From NCBI GenBank assembly GCA_914767715.1, contig OU612074.1, forward strand, positions 22,928,062 to 22,988,061: a stretch of 60,000 nucleotides of DNA, in the 5' to 3' direction. Below are positions 29,101 through 37,504 of this stretch, piece by piece. The notes under the pieces are model-generated. The model was given only the letters and a program-made list of their open reading frames with translations, was not told where the DNA came from and searched no databases. Numbering within the stretch: position 1 is the stretch's first letter; each line of letters begins with the position of its first letter. A program made the translations under genes and the position numbers. The stretch comes from Membranipora membranacea. Taxonomy: Eukaryota > Bryozoa > Gymnolaemata > Cheilostomatida > Membraniporidae.

Positions 29101-32100
29101 TTTAAACAGTAATTCGAACATGCAAGCGACCATCACATTACCTGATATCTGGAGGACTGCAGCTTGTAACAACCCAACTTGAAACCTTCCAACCCCATTA
29201 TGAGGTCGGGAGAGGTTTTGGTACAAATCGCAACACCACACCATGATTAGAGTGTAGTACCTCACAATCAAACCAGTGTTTCGTACAATATTTGTATACA
29301 TTGTTTTATTATTCTGATTGATTTTTTAAATTTCTAGTCTTGTTGCTTCTTGTGGTTAGCCACAACACAAGTACAAACTTCTACAGACAGAACAAGACTA
29401 TCAAGGATACGCTCCAACTCAACGACATGAGTGTAAGTTTATTGCCAGCTTAACATGTGATCCTTTGAGCAGCCTATTTTGTCATTGTATACTTGGTGGA
29501 CAATACATATACTTGGCTACGAGTTTGGTCTGTACTTACTATTTTTTATTACAGTTTAGCAGAATCGAGGATATACTGCCATGGATGAGAGAGACTTTAT
29601 TTCCTGTGGTATATCCAACCAACCATTACAATGGAGATAGTTTGAATTCAAATGAGAGTCAGTTTATGTATAACATTGACGCCCTGAGAATGGGTCCAGT
29701 CAGAATGAAACAGAACAGAGAAGTCAAAGGTCCGTTACATGAGCATTCGCTTAAAAAATTGCCAAGACCAGAAATCCGAAATGGCTGGGTAAATTTAATA
29801 GATATCAATCGTTATTGTTACAATTGATCATGCTATTGATCCATTTGGCACTAATATTGGAACAATATGTTTTATTAGCTCCTTACAGACATTACCTGGT
29901 TGTAATTACTTCTATAAACTGTTTTCTCAAAGTTTAATTTTCTGTATGACCTTTTATTTGTGGCCACAGCAAAGAATGGGTATCTGGTACTCTGCAAAAC
30001 TAAAGTCATGCTCTCCGTAACAAACTGTTGGATATGTATTGCAGCACAATCTTACAACCAATTAAGTTCATAGAAAATGTCTTCCCTTTAGATCACCAAG
30101 AATAAAATTCTTATGAATTTTTTATGAATATTTCTGACACACAGTTGAATGTGATGAGTACCAGAAGTATGAGTCATCAAAGCTGTTCAAAGTATATAAC
30201 TGTAAGGGTGAAGATGAGGAGAGAGATTGGAATAAAAGTAAGTAGACTGTCTCTAATATTGATTTCTCACTTATCGAGTTTCTAAAGGCGCTGCATTAAA
30301 TCAATTTATTAAAATATTTTGGTGCTCTCAGACTGCAGGAAGGTAGGAGAAGACTTGGGGTATTCAGTAGACTGTGGACAGTAGCTACCTCATACCCTTA
30401 TGATTGACTGCATTATTTCCGAGATTCTGAAGCCATTTTATAGTAGTGCTAGACATCAGGTTCCGATTGAACCAGGTACAAGATATATATATATATATAT
30501 CTGGCTTTTGATGAAGACGAAAATTATTCCGAATAAAATGAAAATTTGGAAACATAAAATTAATGTCAATTTGCAGAGTGGAAAGGTATTCATGTTGATG
30601 GAACTACGTTAGCACCCTACATACATGAGGTGATCAAAGGTGGTCGCTATCGGGGAGCTATTGACTCATACAGTGTAAGCGGATATACGTAAGTGTGCAA
30701 TCTTCATTAAAGTAGAAACTCAATCAAGCACTTAGTTAACTTAGTGTCACCAAATAAGTCGTTCAATGCTATTTAGTGCTTGAGTCTTATAATGCTCTAG
30801 TTGATTCAGAGGAAAGAAGTTAAGCATCAGTACATTTCCGTTAAAATGTTTCTCTCCATATCTCAATATAACCCTGAGAACATACAGGCTGATTCCTAGG
30901 AGTCAGAACAAGGTAAGGCAAAGTTTATCTTCACTTAAAATTTCTGTATCTCTTGCTTCAGAGTCAACATGTATGATTCTAACTGGGATTTGGTCTGCGA
31001 AGTTCTACAGAATGAAACCTGGATAGACAAGCAGACACGGGCCATATTCATAGAATTTGTTGTGGCAAATATGAATGTAAATATATTCACACAAATCAAA
31101 ATTGTTCTGGAGACGCCAGTTCATGGAGGTAAGTGTTTAATATAAATAATTTATGATATAAAATTAGAATCAGAGGTTTTGGCTCCGATTGATTGTCGAT
31201 GTTAACCAACAAAATCGATCAGCGTGGAGTTGTTCAAATTAAAGCCATATAATTTTTCTACCAAAGTAGCTATTTATGAATAATATATCAAAACATAACG
31301 CCGGTTTGATGCAATTATTCTATTTAGGTGTATTTGCGTCATGGGATGTGAACAGTTTCAGACCTTACCCTTATGTAGACTGGGTAGACTTTCTCTTCCT
31401 CATCATACAGTGTATCTGGTTTCTGGTTCTCTGTTACATTGTCGTCAAAGAAGTTCGAGGTGAGTACGAAATATGAACAGTTACGTTTTAGTGTACATAT
31501 AAGCCTGTGGTAGAAATAGTCCGAGCACTGTCATAACAGACTTACCTTACCTCTTTCCTAATGACTCCCATGGTTTCTTCCGCCCAAATAAAACAGTTAA
31601 TTGTCCATACCATAGTTTTGTGAAAATGCTTGTCACCGTCTCGCTTGTTCAAGTCCGTGGATGGACCATGGTCAATTGTCAATTCATGTTCTAACGTTCG
31701 ACTTTGCCTTGCCTTCCCTGTGTCCCAAAGTGTTTTAGTTAATTAGTTTGTTTTAAACCTTGATCCACTTGGTAACAAAATCTTGATAATGCATGTTTAC
31801 AGCACTTGTCAAAGAGGGTGCAAAGAAATACTTCAGAGATCCGTGGCACATTGTGGAATCTGTTAATGTATCTCTGGCTTTTGCGTCTGTCGTATTCTTT
31901 GCCTTGAGATCCTATAAGGTCGTGACAGCTGTGGAGTTTATGAAAAAGAATAAATGTAAGTAATGGTATGAGTAAAGCCTTCACAAGATACTTTGATATC
32001 ATCTGCAAAAGCTCACAATAATCTAGAGACGTTAGTTTGAGTTTGGACCAACCCATGCTTTAAAGCGATAATCAAAAAGGGTCTCCACCTATCACCGATC

Positions 32101-35100
32101 ACAAGGATTGAAAAACCTTACAACACCAATTTGATACTTAACTAAAATGTGAAGTGAAACCATTGAGTTTTTCCGAGAGCAACTAATAATGGTTATGACA
32201 TTTGACAAGTGAACCAATTGCAATTTTCAATAATTTACTTCAAAAACTTGTGATAATCGCCATGAAATCTTGACATACGAACTGAAATTATGACTCAGAC
32301 CTTGTATATTCTATTTGCAATAGCCGAGTATGTAGACTTTGATCCAGTGATGAGATGGGACACTGCTTACTCTCTAACAATAGCCTTAGTTCTATTCATC
32401 GCCATAATACAGCTGTTCCAGCCTATGGACTTTAGTCAACAGCTCACTTATCTCAAGGTAATGTATGAAGTCACCATCGTTATCTTATACAAAAACCCAT
32501 GACATCATGACAGTTTTCTTTATTGAGGAGACAGGAAAACTCAGGAGGGTAAATAAAGGGTACCAGGCAATAGAAATATCTGAAGTTTTATTGGAAATCC
32601 ACATGAGTGCTGTGGAGTTTGTGAAATACATGAGTCTACACTTTAAACCAAGTTCTTCCCCCTCCCCCTCCCCCTCCCTCTAGGATCATTACATTATTGA
32701 ATCTACCCTAATATACTTTTCTCATTTATAGATGACTCTGTCGATGATAGGTCCTAGTTTGGCCTGGTACTCACTAGCACTATCACTGCTACTCTTATTG
32801 TACAGTCATATTATGACAATCGCATTTGGAAGTCAGTTCGGAGCTTTTGTGCACTTCTTAAGATCTTTCTATTACCTCTTTGGAATACTTCTTGGTAAGT
32901 AGCCTAAGATTATTTACATACAAAGCTATTAATTTGGACCCTCTTGACAGAGACTGAAACCCTTGAAAACTCATTTCCAAAATTCACCAACACTATCTTG
33001 TGTATGTTTTTTTCACTTAGCGGTGGTAATAGCATTCACATACTTAAGAAATAAATTCTCTGATTTGGAAGTAAATTTATATTTGGATGCACACAGCTTG
33101 AGGAATTGTATAACAATTTGAGACTTTCACTCCTCAAAGTTTGAGCACACTAATGACTGTTGAAACAATCAATAAAAATCAAGCATAGCGCTGTCTATTT
33201 TTAAGGTTTACATCTAATTTTAATTTCTGTCTATAGGCATTCTGAAGTTCACTCACATTATTGAGACAGATACTTGGGTGCTGAGAGTTCTGTTCTCTGT
33301 ATATATGATAGTCGGTAACTTTATACTCCTCAATCTATTCATATCTGTGATCAATGACGGCCTGGCGTACATTAATCAGAACCCTGAAGAAGCAGACTTT
33401 GATGTGGAGTTGTCTGACTATATCAAGGTTTGAAAGGTTTTTTCTTTCATTTGTTTCATGTTTGAGGTTTCTTGTTCAATCTTTGTGGGTTGATTACGCT
33501 CTTGTCATCTCTTTTCCCGCTTAACGCATTACGTCTTATTTGAAGACTCTAAACAATGACATCCCTTAAGCTCAGGTGGCTTGTGTGGGGTATTTACCCT
33601 ATACCTTTCTGTTCATAGTTTTTTTTTAAATTGTTGGCAGAGGGTGATCTTTATACTGTGTGCACTAGGATGAATGGCTCACTTTTGCTAAGACATCCGG
33701 TGGCGGTTCTTTTATGCTCATATAATTATTGATTAGATGAAGTTGAAAGGCTGGTGGTTATCATTAACTGGAGCGGCGAACAAGGAGAGAGCGAATCTCG
33801 CTAGGGTTAGACGAGGTGGACCGTGGAACAGAGAACTGGAGCTGTATTATGGGCTTCTTGAGGAGAAGCAGATCACACCTATAGAAGACAAGCAGGCTCT
33901 GCAACATCAGTCTGATGTCGAGGATAAATCTGATGCGGTAAGTCCATCTGTATGGTTGAGAGTAACAAGTAACATTGACCGTTTTTATCAGACTAGAAAA
34001 ATCTAACAGTCTGAAAAAAACCTTCACCGATTCACTTAACAGCTATTTATGTGTTGTGTTATATTTAAAGGCATTGGAGTGGTTTGAGCTGGCTAACAGG
34101 TGGCTTTCAGATGAAGAGAAAGCAGCAATGCCGATATATGAGAGTGAATCCAGGAACGAGCACACTGCACGATTAGCGATCAGAACCATAGTGTGGGATA
34201 TGGTGTATAATAATGATAAAGCAATGGAGTTCATCAAGAAATGGCTGAGGCCAAAACAAGAACCTGTAGAAAGAGAAGAGACTCCAGTGAGTTTAATTCT
34301 ATAAACCGAAGTGCTTTGATCAGCCTGGCTGCATCAAACTTTTTCGACAGTCCATAAGTAATACCCACAAACCAAAGCATTCTGTTGTCAGACATAACAT
34401 AAATTCTATTTGCATTTTACATTTCAAAACCATATTTAGAGAAACTTAGCTTGTTTGGAGTTACCTTATAATCACTTGTTTGTCTACTTAATCCAGTCCA
34501 GGAAGCACACCATTAATGTAAACTTTGTTGAGACATGTTGTCTTCATTCCCAAAAAATATTTGAGGTTGACTTCTGGAGTAAATATCCTCCGCCTCAGCA
34601 TTGACGGTACATAACACAATGGCCTCTTGCCTACCCTCGTTTCATCTCAGACACACAGCTCATGTTGGTGTTTGCGAACCTCATGTTAATTGTTGCTGCT
34701 TAGGTAGATATTGTTCTAGATTAATAGATGATGGGGGAGGCAACTCCTTCAATCGAAAAGGAGTAGGAATAACAAGTTTTTGTGATTACTGATCCAGTTA
34801 GTTCAATCTGAAAGTGCAAAAATCAAAGTTGATCCATTACCATTGCCAATTTGAAAACTATGTGCTTAGTCACGATTTGGTCACAAAGTTGATAGATTGA
34901 TAACTTTACAGGTACAGGCAGTGCAAGAGGAGTATGATTGTATTGATGCTGATGTCTTACCTGCCATAGCCACTTCACAAGAAACTTTTCCCGAGAAAGA
35001 GCTCACATTGGAAGGTAGCCAGGAAATAAACCAAACTGTGACTGGGACTTTAGATCACAGGGTAGGTTTCGATACTTATTCCTTTTACTGTGTGTTGACA

Positions 35101-37504
35101 GATTAAAAAGGTCTTTGCAGCTCAGCCGGACCGACAATTCGATTATTAGATGGTATATTTATATATAATTGTAGATTGCATTGTATAATTGATGGGAAAA
35201 TAGCACTATTTGTTTTAAGTTCTCTTTGGTAGAAAATAACAGATACAAAATGAACATCGAAGAATTCTACTTAAATACCAGTTTAAAAAAGGTACAGTTT
35301 GATGCCTACAACAAAACTTTCTCAAGTGTATTTTGAGGTGCAGTTAAATATAACGCCTTGCTGGGTAGTGGTTTACAATCATTGGTAAATTTTCTCCACT
35401 TGTTACAGGTACACATGGTAGAGGAGGAGTATGATTGTCTGAATGAGATAAGTGTTAGTATAGGACCTAAGGGAGGTCACATAGAGGTCATGCCTGATAC
35501 ATGGGTAGTAATCGACCCTGAGTCATTAGACGTTCCTACATCCGTAAGAATTCAGGTGAGAAACTCCAGCGTAAGAATGAATTTGCAGCTTATCACAGTC
35601 TGAGCCACCCAGAACCTTTGGGCCCCGGCTCATGGTGTTTATGGCTTTATTACAGTAACAGCAAACAAATAAATCTTCACATATATTCTGTTGACCCATC
35701 ATGATAAAGTTTAAAGTCAAGTTACCTGATCATGCTCATTGTTTTTGATAATGAATAAGTTTAAGTCCCGCACAGTGAATAAAATGCAAAAATTTCCCCA
35801 GATTAGGGCTGAGCACTGCAGAACATTATTTTTTTTCCTTTGGCAATAAACTTTGAAAGGAAATACAAACTTAGTCATAAGAATTGGTTTCCATAGTTTG
35901 TCAATTATTCAAATAAATCGCCTTCAGGAGTGAGTGGCTGGGCAAAGTTGGTCAAAATTTGGTGTGCGTAGCATGAGCAGGACTGGAAATACTGGAACCA
36001 AAAATATCATATATGTTAACCATTGGTAATGATAGCGTTTTAATTCACTGAGCGAATTTTCAGACTGCTTGTGTAATATTAAAACATTACATTGTAATTT
36101 TTAAACTAACTGAGGTAGCTCAGTTTGATAGAACACCTGCCCTCCAATGCACAAGCGCTACAGGTGTCAGTTTAGAATCCTGCTGCAGTCTACTGACTAG
36201 TGGGCTTAATTGAGGTCCAGGCTTGCTTTTACATGCTTGCAAACTGAGAAAATTGGCACCAAATATGGCGGCCGCCCCCTTAGGGCACCTTTATTACTCA
36301 GTCTTCAAACAGAGAGAGACTTATAATTTCAACTTGCATTTTAATCCACATGATGTTTCATGATAACGGTTCGATATTTTTCTTGTTTTAAAGGCATACT
36401 CAACTAATTTGTTCGCTAGCTACGTGATACAAATTGAAACAGAGCGGCCATTTTCTAAGCCATTCAAGTGCTGCCTGCCCTTCAAAGATGGTAAAAGGAG
36501 GCAATACTGTAATGTATTTGTTCAGAGGGATGACGGACCTTGGACTTTAACTTTCAACAGGTTCAACAAGCTTAATTCTCTACCAATCTTTTTGTGTTCG
36601 ACAAGTTATTGTTAGCTAATTCTTACATATTCCCCCTTTCTCCCCTCCTGATCTCTCCAATTTAAATAATGTATTAGAAAAAGTTCAATAGATACTGCTA
36701 TGGCGAAATGGCAAAAATGAAAGTTATTCCAGCTGCAAACAAGTTGAATTGCAACTAAAAATAATACCGCAGAGATGGACCCTATGGTCGACTACTCAAA
36801 CCTTCTCACTTGGACTGTAATCCTCCGCCAAATTTTCACCCTGAGTAAAACCTTTTGTTCTATTACAGTGTAACTTGCTTCTCAGAACATCTGCGATGCT
36901 TGTGCCATCCTAAATACAGAGAGACAAAATACCGCATAGCTGCCAAGGCCACACAACGTAAAATTGTTGCTAAGGCAGGACACACCTTTGAAGCGAGGCT
37001 TGTGACAGCACCTCTTCATAACACGCTCGTGGGAGATGACCAAGAAGTGAATCAGACTGTCAATGGTGCTCATTATTACAACGTAGGTTCTGGTTAAAAG
37101 GACTTTACTGATTCATGTTCGATAATAATTTTCTTGGTGTAAAATACCATCAAATACATTATTTTACCAAACTTCAATTTGATGTACATCGGTTTACGAT
37201 TAAACATGCACATATCCTTGTACCAAGATACAACTGAAATAGAATATTTATGTGTTCTGATAGTGGTGGCACCTTGATGGAAACTCGAAGTTCCTCTAGT
37301 GGGTCTACAAAATATTTCCCATTTTACTATATCACATGGTATTAAGGGGTTTTTGTTTGTTTTAAGGAGAACAGCTCGGAGTCCACCACCTCGTTATCTC
37401 AGACTTCGGAGGTGGAGACAATAGAGAGGACAAACGGAGACAAGCATGTTAGATTTTGTGAGTTACCAGAGGTGGCTAGTTGTGCGAGTCTAGATCTGTT
37501 CTAA
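2109..37504 (+). CDS. Polycystin-1-like (PKD1-family) membrane protein, whole multi-exon gene
   Basis: About 43 exons can be joined in phase from ATG 2109 to TAA 37502-37504. My exon sum is 10,304 nt, or 10,314 nt with a putative 10-nt microexon, which alone makes the total divisible by three (about 3,437 residues). Seen in order: signal peptide, Thr-rich exons, CUB, LDLa, about 1,225 mucin residues, GAIN-like stalk, degenerate GPS, TM1, PLAT, TM2-TM6 with the large polycystin extracellular loop after TM6, TM7-TM11 with pore loop, and a cytoplasmic tail with a ZU5-like region. PLAT followed by 11 TM segments and the polycystin domain is diagnostic of the PKD1/PKD1L/REJ family, surface proteins that pair with PKD2-type channels. 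No REJ, PKD-repeat or lectin domain was recognised, so I give no specific ortholog. The least certain joins are exons 13-15 and 28-29. Confidence 0.9.
2185..5594 (+). other. Intron 1
   Basis: This 3.4-kb intron is bounded by GTAAGT and a TTCTTTAG acceptor. It contains a TIR-bounded element at 3112-4240. A 212-codon open frame at 4367-5005 has no recognised homology and is treated as chance. The last ~430 bases belong to a block that recurs upstream of the mucin exon (see findings). Confidence 0.7.
3112..4240. mobile_element. Non-autonomous DNA element with 21-bp perfect TIRs
   Basis: The segment 3112-3132 (starting ACACTTAACGTGATATATC) is the exact reverse complement of 4220-4240. The 1.13 kb between them has no substantial open frame, so it looks like a MITE-like passenger element inside intron 1. 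I do not see a clean target-site duplication, so the superfamily is unassigned and a chance inverted repeat is possible, though unlikely at 21/21. Confidence 0.6.
5595..7540 (+). CDS. Exons 2 and 3: Thr/Ser-rich mini-mucin segments
   Basis: Exon 2 is 5595-5669 (75 nt) and exon 3 is 7442-7540 (99 nt). Both are phase 1-1 and encode Thr/Ser/Ala-rich peptides with TTTSAGPTTTS-like strings, which are predicted O-glycosylation substrates. Donors are GTGAGG and GTAAGA. The ~90 bases upstream of each acceptor resemble each other and those upstream of the mucin exon at 16761, so these look like duplicated exon modules. The intron between them (5670-7441) shows nothing else recognisable apart from an 11-bp GC-rich hairpin near 6175-6222. 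Confidence 0.75.
7807..10395 (-). mobile_element. Degenerate 5'-truncated LINE (non-LTR retrotransposon)
   Basis: On the minus strand the element ends in a short poly(A) tail (T-run 7807-7819) preceded by AATAAA at 7829-7824. The pre-RT linker and RT start are open at 10282-9770 (ending with KSAGYDKIP). The RT core between 9770 and 9075 is broken by frameshifts and stops but still shows an FADD active-site box near 9158-9169. The RT thumb region is open at 9074-8352, with LLYGLEFWG and QKAS motifs. The C-terminal motifs resemble CR1/L2/jockey-type LINEs. No endonuclease was found. It sits in intron 3 antisense to the host gene. Confidence 0.85.
7959..8735 (-). repeat. Tandem direct duplication of the LINE 3' end
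   Basis: The blocks 7959-8335 and 8358-8735 are near-copies of about 377 bp covering the LINE's last coding part and 3' UTR. The junction at 8331-8358 repeats TGAATGATCTAGTG. This is either a tandem duplication or a second truncated copy inserted beside the first. Confidence 0.8.
10396..11810 (+). other. Remainder of intron 3
   Basis: Non-coding by my reading. Short open frames on both strands lack recognisable domains. A low-complexity patch around 11060-11290 repeats GAGAC/GTCTC-type strings. The 3' boundary is a good acceptor (TTTGCAG, 11804-11810) before the CUB exon. Confidence 0.6.
11811..12783 (+). CDS. Exons 4-5: CUB domain
   Basis: Exon 4 is 11811-11992 and exon 5 is 12633-12783, joined in phase 0. 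Together they encode about 110 residues with CUB hallmarks: C-x-G-GEFSGYNGTLSSPNYP at the start, a SCEYNL second cysteine, a C-C-DHLFIYDG segment, and a GWSMDW end typical of the last CUB strand. The fourth canonical cysteine is not obvious. CUB domains are extracellular binding modules. The exon pair is followed in phase 1 by the LDLa exon. Confidence 0.85.
13265..14616. mobile_element. Foldback element with ~640-bp inverted arms at TTAA
   Basis: The arm 13265-13900 is a near reverse complement of 13945-14616. The 44-base centre consists of a 20-base unit repeated about twice. Both ends lie at TTAA (13265-13268 and 14613-14616) with termini TTAAGGTAATGTCAAAG. It has no coding capacity and lies in intron 5. 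TTAA targeting is known for piggyBac and Kolobok superfamilies, but the termini do not let me choose. The palindromic TTAA could also be part of the TIR itself. Confidence 0.85.
15106..15972 (+). CDS. Exons 6-7: LDL-receptor class A domain and Ser-rich linker
   Basis: Exon 6 is 15106-15209 and encodes a near-complete LDLa module: CGENDEVMC, ECIPSDYMCDG, then DCQDGSDE with the acidic calcium-binding end. Exon 7 is 15918-15972 and supplies the sixth cysteine (ANC) and a Ser-rich linker. The join is phase 0 and exon 7 leaves in phase 1. LDLa domains are small Ca2+-dependent ligand-binding modules; here the domain sits between the CUB domain and the mucin region. Confidence 0.85.
16761..20435 (+). 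CDS. Exon 8: giant mucin-repeat exon (~1,225 codons)
   Basis: The exon runs in phase 1 from a TTTTTCAACAG acceptor to a GTTAGT donor (20436), 3,675 nt without a stop in the host frame. From about 16800 to 19560 it encodes over 150 near-copies of the hexapeptide GPTTT[A/D/G/V], and from about 19563 to 20290 a second repeat type built on TMPPTTWPTTTGPP. The composition is dominated by Thr and Pro and essentially lacks Cys, as in heavily O-glycosylated extracellular mucin stalks. A TAG directly follows the donor, so splicing here is required to reach the downstream exons. The phase fits exon 9 exactly. Confidence 0.85.
16800..19562 (+). repeat. 18-bp coding minisatellite with higher-order units
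   Basis: The basic unit is 18 bp (GGACCAACAACAACAGNT), roughly 153 copies. Longer periods are visible. A 162-bp unit (9 x 18) recurs three times, marked by GGTCCAGCAAGTACAG at about 17066, 17228 and 17390. A block marked GATGGACTAACAACC recurs at about 17693, 17891 and 18791, at spacings of 198 and 900 bp, both exact multiples of 18. Several other frames are stop-poor, producing long spurious ORFs on both strands. Confidence 0.9.
20648..22968 (+). CDS. Exons 9-15: juxtamembrane GAIN-like stalk
   Basis: Exons are 20648-20703, 21089-21244, 21444-21590, 21896-22105, 22249-22477, 22567-22656 and 22750-22968. The first four encode mainly helical sequence with LRDALDLAL, LHALASVLL and VLDTVAAAITGAL, like the helical subdomain A of GAIN domains. 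The rest encode beta-rich sequence with several N-x-S/T sites. Two joins are weak: exon 13 needs a GTGATG donor, and exon 15 must begin at 22750 because the better-looking acceptor at 22806 would break phase. Introns in this group are 0.1-0.4 kb. Confidence 0.65.
23282..24681 (+). CDS. Exons 16-17: degenerate GPS and first TM segment
   Basis: Exon 16 (23282-23493) and exon 17 (24448-24681) join in phase 0. Exon 16 carries an RRKR site (23386-23397) and then VWNEISRAWEP, which aligns with the W-rich first half of a GPS. Exon 17 continues with FKSNFMGSMTAG where functional GPS motifs have C-x-C-N-H-L-T/S. Thus the cysteines and the His-Leu-Ser/Thr cleavage residues are replaced. PPNKIDFDNVF follows, as in PKD1L proteins, then TM1 (YVLIVVCLIAGLYFVLLI). 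The 0.95-kb intron between them shows nothing I recognise. Confidence 0.75.
24870..25481 (+). CDS. Exons 18-19: PLAT/LH2 domain
   Basis: Exons 24870-25040 and 25327-25481 join in phase 0. The sequence begins GFLPILHNKAEDRYVYQLSI and continues with a beta-sandwich pattern including VFCVIYG, GFRPGCPTNLTITC and an IGAITHVHLWT strand. This is the cytoplasmic PLAT domain that follows TM1 in all PKD1-family proteins. The usual 'DNSG..W' lipid-loop signature is not evident. Exon 19 ends in phase 2. Confidence 0.8.
25936..26753 (+). CDS. Exons 20-22: TM2-TM3 region
   Basis: Exons are 25936-26190, 26321-26418 and 26619-26753. Exon 20 starts with YTFMCNDWIS and contains the family-specific YDDHIWLSVVKRP, then SRVQRWSLCIS leading into TM2 (LYLMMVVNAMW). 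Exons 21-22 encode the short extracellular loop and TM3 (IGPIELGWRTIYVSFM joined to SALIVLPPSMLITFLF), followed by a basic cytoplasmic segment. The YDDHxWLSVV string is one of the clearest PKD1-family signatures in the protein. Confidence 0.9.
27067..28096 (+). CDS. Exons 23-24: cytoplasmic linker between TM3 and TM4
   Basis: Exons 27067-27315 and 27995-28096 are both phase 1-1. They encode a charged, Pro-rich hydrophilic stretch (for example RSPPPLPYKNRRRK and QIPPPPTYQNG) with no recognised domain, as expected for the variable cytosolic loop in this position. The proline-rich PPPLPYKNR string could be an SH3-type docking site; this is inference only. Confidence 0.75.
28324..29058 (+). CDS. 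Exons 25-26: TM4-TM6
   Basis: Exon 25 (28324-28538) encodes LPWWGVVLGYILCGVC (TM4), then YSIEWGKDLSLEWVASLIL, matching the YSFEWGxxxSxEWLxS motif of PKD1 proteins, and the start of TM5. Exon 26 (28812-29058) completes TM5 (VIILAVLMSILLQV), gives a long charged loop, and ends at HIMYL leading to TM6 in the next exon. Donor GTAAGC at 29059, phase 1. Confidence 0.85.
29338..31128 (+). CDS. Exons 27-31: TM6 and extracellular polycystin domain
   Basis: Exons are 29338-29432, 29555-29788, 30145-30237, 30577-30688 and 30962-31128. Exon 27 gives TM6 (ILLLLVVSHN) and the NKTI motif. Exon 28 has LPWMRETLFPV and ALRMGPVRMKQ, like the 'LG..RLRQ.R' segment. Exon 31 has NETWIDKQTRAIFIEFVV and NVNIFTQIKIVLE, the strongly conserved WID..TRAVFVEF block. 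Exon 28 ends in phase 0 at its best donor but exon 29 needs phase 1, so a microexon or another donor is required here. Confidence 0.85.
29970..29979 (+). CDS. Putative 10-nt microexon between exons 28 and 29
   Basis: The sequence CAAAGAATGG lies between a good acceptor (TTTGTGGCCACAG) and a GTATCT donor. It would convert phase 0 (end of exon 28) to phase 1 (start of exon 29) and makes the total CDS divisible by three. A second 10-nt candidate at 29889-29898 has a weaker donor. A different exon 28 donor (GTCCGT after GTCAAAG at 29731) would also fix the phase. Confidence 0.35.
31328..33427 (+). CDS. Exons 32-36: TM7-TM11 channel-like region
   Basis: Exons are 31328-31459, 31803-31955, 32324-32457, 32732-32894 and 33237-33427. 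They encode TM7 (WVDFLFLIIQCIWFLVLCYI), DPWHIVESVNV with TM8, EYVDFDPVMRWDT with TM9, TM10 (AWYSLALSLLLLLYSHIM), a pore-loop-like FLRSFYYLFGILLG, and TM11 (VGNFILLNLFISVIND). This is the PKD/TRP-like six-TM block. The pore loop lacks an obvious acidic selectivity residue, so independent ion conduction is doubtful. Intron 34 contains a C-rich (CCCCCT)n tract near 32657-32682. Confidence 0.9.
33737..35061 (+). CDS. Exons 37-39: proximal cytoplasmic tail
   Basis: Exons are 33737-33937, 34071-34286 and 34912-35061, all phase 0-0. They encode a charged, helix-prone tail (KGWWLSLTG, RGGPWNRELELYYGLLEEK, ALEWFELANRWLSDEEKA) and then VQAVQEEYDC. The first part resembles the tail just after TM11 in PKD1L proteins. 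Exon 39 starts with a motif shared with exon 40 and ends with one shared with exon 42 (QE[IV]NQTVxG). Confidence 0.8.
35409..37504 (+). CDS. Exons 40-43: ZU5-like distal tail and stop
   Basis: Exons are 35409-35555, 36394-36560, 36869-37082 and 37367-37504 (TAA 37502-37504). Exons 40-41 encode GPKGGHIEVMPDTWVVIDP and, later, PFSKPFKCCLPF, a pattern like ZU5 domains (GG.l.l....v.l.IP ... F.KP..l.lP). Exon 42 has no firm assignment and exon 43 is Ser/Glu-rich. ZU5 is a cytoplasmic interaction module in ankyrins, UNC5 and PIDD; its presence here is a pattern-based inference. An ATTAAA at 37665-37670 may be the poly(A) signal. Confidence 0.65.
36111..36185 (+). repeat. tRNA-derived SINE relic in intron 40
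   Basis: GGTAGCTCAGTTTGATAGA resembles a pol III A box and AGTTTAGAATCCTGC a decayed B box, at tRNA-like spacing. Acceptor-stem pairing is lost, so this is a tRNA-like or SINE remnant rather than a tRNA gene. Confidence 0.4.
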
